A stretch of DNA of 64,000 nt from Atriophallophorus winterbourni (taxonomy: Eukaryota; Platyhelminthes; Trematoda; Plagiorchiida; Microphallidae). Made by a program: the position numbers and the translations under genes. Shown piece after piece: positions 49,651-61,612 of this stretch. The notes beneath the pieces were generated by a model. The model was not told where the DNA came from, searched no databases, and worked only from the letters and a program-made list of their open reading frames with translations. The stretch lies in contig JACCGJ010020111.1 in NCBI GenBank assembly GCA_013407085.1, positions 16,601-80,600 of the forward strand, given 5' to 3'. How positions within the stretch are numbered: the first letter of the stretch is position 1; every line of letters begins with the position of its first letter.

Positions 49651-52004
49651 AATCTGAGATGACACTGCTCAATATTTCTGTCAAAAAACTACGAACGTTT
49701 CGAACCAATCTAAAAGCGATTATTTTTGAACCAATTAAAGCTGACAATGCTTAATATTTCAGTATAAAAACAAGAAACGTATTAAACCAATCTGAGATCG
49801 ACAATGTTCGAACCAATCAGAGGTTACAATGCTTAGTATTTCAGCCGAAAGTCTACAAACGTTTTAAATTAATTGGAAACCGACAATGTGTGAATCTATA
49901 AGAGATGACAATGCTTGATATTTCAGTACAAAAACAACAAACATTTTGAACTAATCAGAGCTACCAATGAATAATGTTTCGGTCGAAAAAACTACAAACG
50001 TTTTGAACTGATCTGATAATGACAATGTTTGAACCAATCAGAGCTGACAATGCTCAATATATAGGTATAAAAACTACAAACGTTCTGAACTGATCTGAGA
50101 TCGACAATATTTGAACCAATCAGAGCTGACAATGCTTAATATTTCAGTACGAAAAACTACAAACATTTTTCAACCAATCTGAGCAGACAAGGCTTAATAT
50201 TTCAGTCGAACAACAACGAACGTTTTGAACTGATCTCAGATTGACAATGTTTGAACCAATCAGAGCTGACAATGCTTGATATATATGTCTAAAAATTACA
50301 AACGGTCTGAACTGATCTGAGATTGACAATGTTCGAACCAATCAGAGCTTAAAATGCTCAATATTTTATTCCAAAAACAAGAAACATTCTGAACCAATCT
50401 GAGATTAAAAATGTTTGAACAAATCAGAGCTGACAATGCTTAATATTTCAGTCCAAAAATTACCGAGGTTGTGAACCAAACTGAGATGTACAATGTTGGA
50501 ACCAATCAGAGCTGACAATGCTTAACATTTCAGTACAAAAACAATGAACGATTTAAACCAATCTGAAATCGAAATTGATTGAACCAATTGAAACTATAAA
50601 TGCTTAATATTCAAGTCCAGAAACAAGGAACGTTCTGAACCAATTTGAGATCGACAATGTTTGAACCACTCAGAGGTGGCAATGCTCAATATTTCATTCG
50701 AAAGACTACAAACGTTTTGAACTCATTTGAAACCCACAATGTGTAAATCAATCACAGATGACAATGCTTGATATTTTAGTACAAAAACTACAAACAATTT
50801 GAACCAATCAGACCTGACAATGCTTAATATTTCAGTCGAAAAACTACGAACGTTGTGAACGAATCTGAGAGGGGCAATGTTTGAATCAATTAAAGATGAC
50901 AATGCTCAATATTTAAGTCGAAAAACTACAAACGTTTCGGAACAACCTGAGATCGACAATGTTTAAACCATTCAGAGCTGATAATTCTTTATATTCCAGT
51001 ACACAAACTACAAACGTTTTCAATCAATTTGAGAGTGACAATGTTTGAACCAATCAGAGCTGACAATGCCTAATATCTCAGTCTAAAAACTACAAATGTT
51101 GTGAATCAATCTGAGATGTACAATGTTTGAACCAAACAGAGCTGACAATGCTTAACATCTTAGTCTAAAAACACAAAACGTTTTGAACCAATCTGAGATC
51201 GGCAATAATTGAAACAATCAGAGTTCACAATGCTCAATATTTCAGTCGAAAAACTACAAAAGTTTTGAAAAAATCTGAGATCGACAATGTTTGAACCAAT
51301 CAGAGCTGACAGTGCATGATATTTTAGTCGGAAAACTACAAACGTGTTGAACTGATGTGAATGGGACAATGTTTGAATCAATCAGAGCTGACAATGCTCA
51401 GCGTTTCAGTCCAATAACGACAAACGTTTTGAACCAATCTGCGATCGACAATTTTTGAACCAATCACAGCTGACAATGCTTGATATTTTAATCTTAAAAC
51501 TACAAACGTTCTGAAATGATTTCAGATTGACAATGTTTGAACAAGCCAGAGCTGACAATGCTCAATATTTCAGTCTAAAAATTACCAAGGTTGTGAACCA
51601 AACTGAGATGTACAATGTTGGAACCAATCCGAGCTGACAATGATTAATATTTAAGTCCAAAAACAACGAACGATTTGGACCAATCTGAGATCGACATTGT
51701 TTGAACCAATCAGAGCTAAAAATGCTTAATATTTCATTCCAAAACAAGAAACGTTCTGAACCAATCTGAGATCAACAATGTTTGAACCAATCAGAGGTGA
51801 CAACGCTTCGTATTTCAGTCGAACAACTATGAACGTATTGAACGAAACTCGATCGACAATGTTTGAACCAATCAGAGCTGTCAATGCTTAATATTTTAGG
51901 CGGAAAACTTCGAACGTTTTGAACCAATCTGAGAGAACCACTGTTTGAATCAATCAGAGATGACAATGCATTATATTTCAGTACAACAACTACAAACATT
52001 TTGT
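49651..52004 (+). repeat. Region E HOR, copy 1 (2.44-kb unit)
   Basis: Matches copy 2 at 2,439-2,442 bp: CAAGAAACGTATTAAACC at 49,771 and 52,210 (2,439); the segment near 50,144 recurs at 52,586 (2,442). Its left edge is near the GAGATGACACTGCTCAATATTT word at 49,668, which recurs near 52,012 as GAGATGACGCTGC. This copy lacks about one monomer next to that edge. The right third (51,480-52,000) is carried over to 55,030-55,570. Confidence 0.82.
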
Positions 52005-53947
52005 ACCAATCTGAGATGACGCTGCTCAATATTTCTGTCAAAAAACTTCAAACGTTTCGAACCAATCTAAAAGCGATAGTGTTTGAACCAATTAGAACTG
52101 ACAATGCCTAATATTTTAGTCTAAAAACTACAAACGTTCTGATCTGATTTGAGATTGACAATGTTTGAGCCAATCAGAGCTAAACATGTTTAATATTTCA
52201 GTCCAAAAACAAGAAACGTATTAAACCAATCTGAGATCGACAATGTTCGAACCAATCAGAGGTTACAATGCTTAGTATTTCAGCCGAAAGCCTACAAACG
52301 TTTTAAATTAATTGGAAACCGACAATGTGTGAATCTATAAGAGATGACAATGCTTGATATTTCAGTACAAAAACAACAAACATTTTGAACTAATCAGAGC
52401 TACCAATGATTAATGTTTCGGTCGAAAAAACTACAAACGTTTTGAATTGATCTGATATTGACAATGTTTGAACCAATCAGAGCTGACAATGCTCAATATA
52501 TAGGTATAAAAACTACAAACGTTCTGAACTGATCTGAGATCGACAATATTTGAACCAATCAGAGCTGACAATGCTTAATATTTCATTACGAAAAACTACA
52601 AACATTTTTCAACCAATCTGAGCAGACAAGGCTTAATATTTCAGTCGAACAACAACAAACGTTTTGAACTGATCTCAGATTGACAATGTTTGAACCAATC
52701 AGAGCTGACAATGCTTGATATATATGTCTAAAAACTACAAACGGTCTGAACTGATCTGAGATTGACAATGTTCGAACCAATCAGAGCTTAAAATGCTCAA
52801 TATTTTAGTCCAAAAACAAGAAACATTCTGAACCAATCTGAGATTAAAAATGTTTGAACAAATCAGAGCTGACAATGCTTAATATTTCAGTCCAAAAATT
52901 ACCGAGGTTGTGAACCAAACTGAGATGTACAATGTTGGAACCAATCAGAGCTGACAATGCTAAACATTTCAGTACAAAAACAATGAACGATTTAAACCAA
53001 TCTGAAATCGAAATTGATTGAACCAATTAAAACTATAAATGCTTAATATTCAAGTCCAGAAACAAGGAACGTTCTGAACCAATTTGAGATCGACAATGTT
53101 TGAACCACTCAGAGGTGACATTGCTCAATATTTCATTCGAAAGACTACAAACGTTTTGAACTCATTTGAAACCGACAATGTGTAAATCAACCACAGATGA
53201 CAATGCTTGATATTTTAGTACAAAAACTACAAACATTTTGAACCAATCAGACCTGACAATGCTTAATATTTCAGTCGAAAAACTACGAACGTTGTGAACG
53301 AATCTGGGAGGGGCAATGTTTGAATCAATTAAAGATGACAATGCTCAATATTTTAGTCGAAAAACTACAAACGTTTCGGAACAACCTGAGATCGACAATG
53401 TTTAAACCATCCAGAGCTGATAATTCTTTATATTCCAGTACACAAACTACAAACGTTTTCAATCAATTTGAGATTGACAATGTTTGAACCAATCAGAGCT
53501 GACAATGCCTAATATCTCAGTCTAAAAACTACAAATGTTGTGAATCAATCTGAGATGTACAATGTTTGAACCAAACAGAGCTGACAATGCTTAACATCTT
53601 AGTCTAAAAACACAAAACGTTTTGAACCAATCTGAGATCGGCAATAATTGAAACAATCAGAGTTCACAATGCTCAATATTTCAGTCGAAAAACTACAAAA
53701 GTTTTGAAAAAATCTGAGATCGACAATGTTTGAACCAATCAGAGCTGACAGTGCATGATATTTTAGTCGGAAAACTACAAACGTGTTGAACCGATGTGAA
53801 TGGGACAATGTTTGAATCAATCAGAGCTGACAATGCTCAGCGTTTCAGTCCAATAACGACAAACGTTTTGAACCAATCTGCGATCGACAATTTTTGAACC
53901 AATCACAGCTGACAATGCTTGATATTTTAATCTTAAAACTACAACGT
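52005..53947 (+). repeat. Region E HOR, copy 2
   Basis: Follows copy 1 until CTTAAAACTACAACGTTCTGA at about 53,947, where the text jumps back to the CTGAGATTAAAAATG monomer (seen at about 50,398 and 52,840). The jump makes a junction monomer and starts a second run of the last 1.1 kb. Confidence 0.82.
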
Positions 53948-55570
53948 TCTGAGATTAAAAATGTTTGAACAATCAGAGCTGACAATGCTTCAATATTTCA
54001 GTCCAAAAATTACCGAGGTTGTGAACCAAACTGAGATGTACAATGTTGGAACCAATCAGAGCTGACAATGCTTAACATTTCAGTACAAAAACAATAAACG
54101 ATTTAAACCAATCTGAAATCGAAATTGATTGAACCAATTAAAACTATAAATGCTTAATATTCAAGTCCAGAAACAAGGAACGTTCTGAACCAATTTGAGA
54201 TCGACAATGTTTGAACCACTCAGAGGTGACAATGCTCAATATTTCATTCGAAAACTAACGTTTTGAACTCATTTGAAACCGACAATGTGTAAATCAATCA
54301 CAGATGACAATGCTTGATATTTTAGTACAAAAACTACAAACATTTTGAACCAATCAGACCTGACAATGCTTAATATTTCAGTCGAAAAACTACGAACGTT
54401 GTGAACGAATCTGGGAGGGGCAATGTTTGAATCAATTAAAGATGACAATGCTCAATATTTTAGTCGAAAAACTACAAACGTTTCGGAACAACCTGAGATC
54501 GACAATGTTTAAACCATTCAGAGCTGATAATTCTTTATATTCCAGTACACAAACTACAAACGTTTTCAATCAATTTGAGATTGACAATGTTTGAACCAAT
54601 CAGAGCTGACAATGCCTAATATCTCAGTCTAAAAACTACAAATGTTGTGAATCAATCTGAGATGTACAATGTTTGAACCAAACAGAGCTGACAATGCTTA
54701 ACATCTTAGTCTAAAAACACAAAACGTTTTGAACCAATCTGAGATCGGCAATAATTGAAACAATCAGAGTTCACAATGCTCAATATTTCAGTCGAAAAAC
54801 TACAAAAGTTTTGAAAAAATCTGAGATCGACAATGTTTGAACCAATCAGAGCTGACAGTGCATGATATTTTAGTCGGAAAACTACAAACGTGTTGAACCG
54901 ATGTGAATGGGACAATGTTTGAATCAATCAGAGCTGACAATGCTCAGCGTTTCAGTCCAATAACGACAAACGTTTTGAACCAATCTGCGATCGACAATTT
55001 TTGAACCAATCACAGCTGACAATGCTTGATATTTTAATCTTAAAACTACAAACGTTCTGAAATGATTTCAGATTGACAATGTTTGAACAAGCCAGAGCTG
55101 ACAATGCTCAATATTTCAGTCTAAAAATTACCAAGGTTGTGAACCAAACTGAGATGTACAATGTTGGAACCAATCCGAGCTGACAATGATTAATATTTAA
55201 GTCCAAAAACAACGAACGATTTGGACCAATCTGAGATCGACATTGTTTGAACCAATCAGAGCTAAAAATGCTTAATATTTCATTCCAAAACAAGAAACGT
55301 TCTGAACCAATCTGAGATCAACAATGTTTGAACCAATCAGAGGTGACAACGCTTCGTATTTCAGTCGAACAACTATGAACGTTTTGAACTAATTTGAAAC
55401 CGACAACGTGTGAATCAATCACAGATGACAATGCTTGATATTTCAGTACAAGACCTACAAAAAGTTTGAACCAATCAGAGCTCACAATGCTTAATATTTC
55501 AGTCGAAAAACTACGAACGTTTTGAATCAATCTGAAAGGGGCAATGTATGAATAAATCAAAGATGACAAT
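53948..55570 (+). repeat. Region E, 1,107-bp tandem repeat and 3,546-bp link
   Basis: The segment 52,840-53,947 is repeated from 53,948 at 1,107 bp (the frame at 53,599 recurs at 54,706 with an identical 73-residue translation). From about 55,030 to 55,370 it instead follows region E copy 1 at 3,546 bp (51,562 to 55,108). The joint near 53,948 shares TCTGA between both sides, and small indels cluster from there to about 54,260. Confidence 0.82.
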
Positions 55571-57990
55571 GCTTAATATTTCATTCGAAAAACTACAAAC
55601 GTTTCGAACCAACCTGAGATCGACAATGTTTAAACCATTCGGAGCTGATAATTCTTTATATTTCAGTCCACAAACTACAGACGTTTTGAATCAATCTGAG
55701 ATTGACAATGTTTGAACCAATCAGAGCTGACGATACCTTATATCTTAGTCTGAAAACTACAAATGTTGTGAACCAAACAGAGATGTACAATGTTGGAACC
55801 AATCAGAGCTGACAATGCCTAACATTTAAGTCTAAAAACAACAAACGTTTTGAACCAATCTGAGATCGGCAATGTTTGAAACAATCAGAGTTGACAATGC
55901 TCAATATTTCAGTCAAAAAACTACAAACGTTTGAAAAGAATCCTAGATCGACAATGTTTGAACCAATCAGAGCTGACAATGCATGATATTTTAGTCGAAA
56001 AAGTACAAACGTTTTGAACCGATGTGAGAGGGACAATGTTTGAACCAATCAGAGCTGACGATGCTCAGCATTTTAGTCGAAAAACTACGAACGTTTTGAA
56101 CGAATCTGAGAGGGGCAATGATTTAATCAATCAAAGATGACAATGCTCAATATTTCAGTCGAAAAACTACAAACGTTTCAAACCAACCTGAGATCGACAA
56201 TGTTTAAAGCATTCAGAGCTGATAATTCTTTATATTTCGGTCCACAAACTACAAACGTTTTGAATCAATCTGAGATTGACAATGTTTGAACTAATCAGAG
56301 CTGACAATGCCTAATAACTCAGTTTAAAAACTACAAATGTTGTGAACCAATCTGAGATGTACAATGTTTGAACCAATCAGAGCTGAATATGCCTAAAATT
56401 TTAGTCTAAGAATCAACAAACGTTTTGAACCAATCTGAGATCGACATTGTTTGAACCATTCAGAGCTGACAATGCCTAATTTTTCAGTCCACAAAATACT
56501 AACATTTTGAATCAATCTGAGATCCACAATATTTGAACCAATCAGAGCTGACATTGCTCAATACTCTAGTCAAAAAGTACCAATGATGAGAACCAAGCTA
56601 AGATGTACAATGTTGTAACCAATCCGAGCTGACAATGCTTAACATCTTAGTCTAAAAACACAAAACGTTTCGAACCAATCTGAGATCGGCAATAATTGAA
56701 ACAATCAGAGTTCACAATGCTCAATATTTCAGTCGAAAAACTACAAAAGTTTTGAAAAAATCTAAGATCGACAATGTTTGAACCAATCAGAGCTGACAGT
56801 GCATGATATTTTAGTCGAAAAACTACAAACGTGTTGAACTGATGTGAATGGGACAATGTTTGAATCAATCAGAGCTGACGATGCTCAGCATTTCAGTCCA
56901 ATAACGACAAACGTTTTGAACCAATCTGCGATCAACAATTTTTGAACCAATCACAGCTGACAATGCTTGATATTTTAATCTTAAAACTATAAACGTTCTG
57001 AAATGATTTGAGATTGACAATGTTTGAAGAAGCCAGAGCTGACAATGCTCAATATTTCAGTCTAAAAATTACCAAGGTTGTGAACCAAACTGAGATGTAC
57101 AATGTTGGAACCAATCCGAGCTGACAATGATTAATATTTGAGTCCAAAAACAACGAACGATTTGGACCAATCTGAGATCGACATTGTTTGAACCAATCAG
57201 AGCTAAAAATGCCTAATATTCCATTCCAAAACAAGAAACGTTCTGAACCAATCTGAGATCAACAATGTTTGAACCAATCAGAGGTGACAACGCTTCGTAT
57301 TTCAGTCGAACAACTATGAACGTTTTTAACTAATTTGAAACCGACAACGTGTGAATCAATCACAGATGACAATGCTTGATATTTCAGTACAAGAACTACA
57401 AACCCTTGTTAACCAATCAGAGCTCACAATGCTTAATATTTCAGTCGAAAAACTACGAACGTTTTAATTCAATCTGAAAGAAGCAATGTATGAATAAATC
57501 AAAGATGACAATGCTTAATATTTCATTCGAAAAACTACAAACGTTTCGAACCAACCTGAGATCGACAATGTTTAAACCATTCGGAGCTGATAATTCATTA
57601 TATTTCAGTCCACAAACTACAGACGTTTCGAATCAATCTGAGATTGACAATGTTTGAACCAATCACAGCTGACAATGCCTAATAGCTTAGGCTGAAAACT
57701 ACAAATGTTGTGAACCGACAAGAGATGTACAATGTTGGAACCAATCAGAGCTGACAATGCCTAACATTTAAGTCTAGAAACAACAAACTTTTTGAACCAA
57801 TCTGAGATCGGCAATGTTTGATACAATCAGAGTTGACAATGCTCAATATTTCAGTCAAAAAACTACAAACGTTTTAGAGAATCTCAGAACGACAATGTTT
57901 GAACCAATCAGAGCTGAAAATGCATGATATTTTAGTCAAAACTACAAACGTTTTGAACCAATGTGAGAGGGACAATGTTTGAATCAATCA
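55571..57990 (+). repeat. Region E, 1,941-bp repeat
   Basis: The segment 54,706-56,050 recurs at 56,647-57,990 with a spacing of 1,941 bp (also 55,108 to 57,049). 1,941 is about 27 bp short of 24 monomers, consistent with one monomer of the 56-bp class in the unit (for example GTTTGAACCAATCAGAGCTC near 55,468). The stretch 55,540-56,300 is also the source or sister of 62,068-62,830. Confidence 0.8.
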
Positions 57991-60640
57991 GAGATGACAA
58001 TGCCTTATATTTTAGTACAAAAACAACGAACGTTTCGAACCAACCTGCGATCGACAATGTTTAAACCAATCAGATCTGACAATGCTTGATATTTCAGTTC
58101 GAAAACGTCAAACGTTTCGAATCAATCTGAAATGAACAATGTTTGAACCAATCAGAGCTGACAATGCTCAGTATGTCAGTGCAAAAACTACGAACGTTTC
58201 AGAACAATCTGAAGTGTACAATGGTTGAACTAATCAGAGCTGACAATGCTAAACACTTTATTCGAAGAACAACGAACGTTTTGAATCAATCTGAGATCAA
58301 GAATGTTTAAACCAATCAGAGTTGACAATGCTTGATATTTCAGCTCGAAAATTTCAAACGTCTTGAACCAATCTGAATCGACAATATTTCAACTAATCAG
58401 AGCTGACAATGCCTAATATTTCACTCTAAAAACTACAAATGTTTTAAACAATTTTAGGGTCGACAAGAAGTTTGAACCGATCGGAGCCAGCAATGTTTGA
58501 ATTATCAGTGCAAAAACTACAAACGTTTTGAACCAATTTGGGAAAGACAATGTTTAAACCAATCAGAGCTCACAATGCTTATCATTTCAGTCGAAAACCT
58601 ACGAACGTTTTGAACCAATCTGAAAGGTGCAATGTACGAAACAATCAAAGATGACAATGCTCAATATTTTAGTCAAGAAAATACAAACGTTTCGAACCAA
58701 CCTGAGATCGACAATGTTTGAACCAATCACAGCTGACGATGCCTAATATCTCAGTCTAAAAACTACAAATGTTGTGAACCAATCTGAGATGTACAATGTT
58801 AGAACCAATCAGAGCTGACAATGCCTAACATTTATGTCTAAGAACAACAAACGTTTTGAACCAATCTGAGATCGACAATGTTTGAAACAATCAGAGTTGA
58901 CAATGCTCAATATTTCAGTCTAAAAACTACAAACGTTTTGCGAGAATCTCAGAACGACAATGTTTGAACCAATCAAAGCTAAAAATGCATGATATTTTAG
59001 TTAAAACTACAAACGTCTTGAACCAATGTGAGAGGGACAATGTTTGAATCAATCAGAGATGACAATGCCTTATATTTCAGTACAAAAACAACGAACGTTT
59101 TGAACCAACCTGCGATCGACAATGTTTGAACCAATCAGATCTGACAATGCTTGATATTTCAGTTCAAAAACGTCAAACGTTTCGAATCAATCTGAGATGA
59201 ACAATGTTTGAACCAATCAGAGCTGACAATGCTCAATATGTCAGTGCAAAAACTACAAACGTTTCAAACAATCTGAAGTGTACAATGGTTGAAATAATCA
59301 GAGCTGACAATGCTAACACTTCATTCGAAGAACAACGAACGTTTTGAATCAATCTGAGATCAAGAATGTTTAAACTAATCAGAGTTGACAATGCTTGATA
59401 TTTCAGTCCGAAAATTTCAAACGTCTTGAACCAATCTGAATCGACAATATTTTAACTAATCAGAGCTGACGATGCCTAATATTTCACTCTTAAAACTACA
59501 AATGTTTTAAACAATTTTAGGGTTGACAAGAAGTTTGAACCGATCGGAGCCAGCAATGTTTGAATTATCAGTGCAAAAACTACAAACGTTTTGAACCAAT
59601 TTGGAAAAGACAATGTTTAAACCAATCAGAGCTCACAATGCTCATCATTTCAGTCGAAAACCTACGAACGTTTTGAACCAATCTGAAAGGTGCAATGTAT
59701 GAATCAATCAAAGATGACAATGCTCAATATTTTAGTCAAGAAAATACAAACGTTTCGAACCAACCTGAGATCGACAATGTTTGAACCAATTACAGCTGAC
59801 GATGCCTAATATCTCAGTCTAAAAACTACAAATGTTGTGAATCAATCTGAGATGTACAATGTTTGAACCGATCAGAGCTGACAATGCCTTACATTTAAGT
59901 CTAAGAACAACAAACTTTTTGAACCAATCTGAGATCGGCAATGTTTGAAACAATCAGAGTTGACAATGCTCAATATTTCAGTCGAAAAGCTACAAACGTT
60001 TTGAAAGAATCTCAGATCGACAATGTTTGAATCAATCAGAGCTGACAATGCATGATTTTTTAGTCGATAAACTACGAACGTTTTGAACTGATGTTAGAGG
60101 GACAATGTTTGAATCAATCAGAGATGACAATGCCTTATATTCCAGTACAAAAACAACGAAGGTTTTGGACCAATCTGAGATCGACAATGTTTAAACCAAT
60201 CAGAGCTGACAATGCTTGATATTTCAGTTCAAAAACGTCGAACGTTTCGAATCAATCTGAGATGAACAATGTTTGAACCAATCAGAGCTGACAATGCTCA
60301 ATGTGTCAGTTCAAAAACTACAAACGTTTCAAACCAATCTGAAGTGTACAATGGTTGAACTATTCAGAGCTGACAATGCTTAATACTTCATTCGAAAAAA
60401 AACGAACGTTTCCAATCAATCTGAGATCAAGAATGTCTTAACCAACCAGAGTTGACAATGCTTGATATTTCAGTCCGAGGATTTCAAACGTCTTGAACCA
60501 ATCTGAATCGACAATGTTTTAACCAATCAGAGCTGACAATGCCTAATATTTCACTCTGAAAACTACAAATGTTTTAAACAATTTTAGGGTCGACGAAAAG
60601 TTTGAACACATCGGAGACAGCAAAGTTTGAAATATCAGTG
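57990..60640 (+). repeat. Region F HOR, 13-monomer unit of about 1.065 kb
   Basis: The word ATTTTAGGGT (or GGTT) with GACAAGAAGTTTGAACC lies at 58,451, 59,514 and 60,581 (spacings 1,063 and 1,067 bp; 13 x 82 is 1,066). Each copy also has the unusually short monomers CCAATCTGAATCGAC (lacking GAG) and GTTTGAATTATCAGTGC or GTTTGAAATATCAGTGC, which has lost GAACCAATCAGAG-to-TGC text. Copies 1 and 2 are nearly identical; copy 3 is more different. Confidence 0.85.
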
Positions 60641-60954
60641 CAAAAACTACAAACGTTTTGAAGCAATTAGAGAAAGACAATGCTTAAACCAATCAGAGCT
60701 GACATTGCGTCATATTTCATTCGAAAAACTACAAACGTTTCGAACGAATCTGAGAAAGAAATTGTTTAAATCAATCAGAGATGACAATGCTTAATATTTC
60801 AGTCCAAAAACTACGAAACGTTTAAAGCGTCCTGGGATCAAGAATGTTTAAACCTATCAGAGCTGGCAATGCTCAATATTCCAGTCAAAAAACTACAAAC
60901 GATTCGAACCGATCTGGAATCTACTATGTTTGAACCAATCACAGCTAACAATGC

Positions 60955-61612
60955 TTAATATTACATTCTAAAAACTACGAATGTAATAAACCTAACTGGA
61001 ATCGACAATGTTTGAACCAATCAGAGCTGACATTGCTCAATATAACAGTCTAAAAACTATGAACGGTTTAGACCAATCTGACATCGACAATGTTTAAATC
61101 AATCAGAGCTGACAATGCTTTATATTTCAGTTTAGAAACTACAAATGTTTCAAAATAATCTGAGATCGATAAAAGTTTGAAACAATCGGAGCTGACAATG
61201 CTTGAAATCTAAGTCCACAAATTACAAACGTTTTGAATCAATCTAAAATCGACAATGTGTGAATCAATCAGCGCTGACAATGCTCAATATTACATTCTAA
61301 AAACTACATATGTAATAAACCAAACTGAAATCGACAATGTTTGAACCAATCAGAGCTGACATTGCTCAATATAACAGTCTAAAAACTATGAACGTTTTAA
61401 ACCAATCTGACATCGACAATGTTTAAATCAATCAGAGCTGACAATGCTTTATATTTCAGTTCAAAAACTACAAACGTTTTGAATCAGTCTGAGACTGACA
61501 ATGTTTGAACCAATCAGAGCTGAAAATGCCTAATATCTCAGTCTAAAAACTACGAATGTTGTGAACCAATCTGAGATGTACAATGTTTGAACTAATCAGA
61601 GCTGACAATGCT
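60955..61612 (+). repeat. Four-monomer tandem duplication, spacing 329 bp
   Basis: TTACATTCTAAAAACTAC with ATGTAATAAACC begins at 60,961 and 61,290, followed in both by TCAATATAACAGTC, CTATGAACG and ATCTGACATCGAC. 329 bp is four monomers. Copies differ at several positions. Confidence 0.78.
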
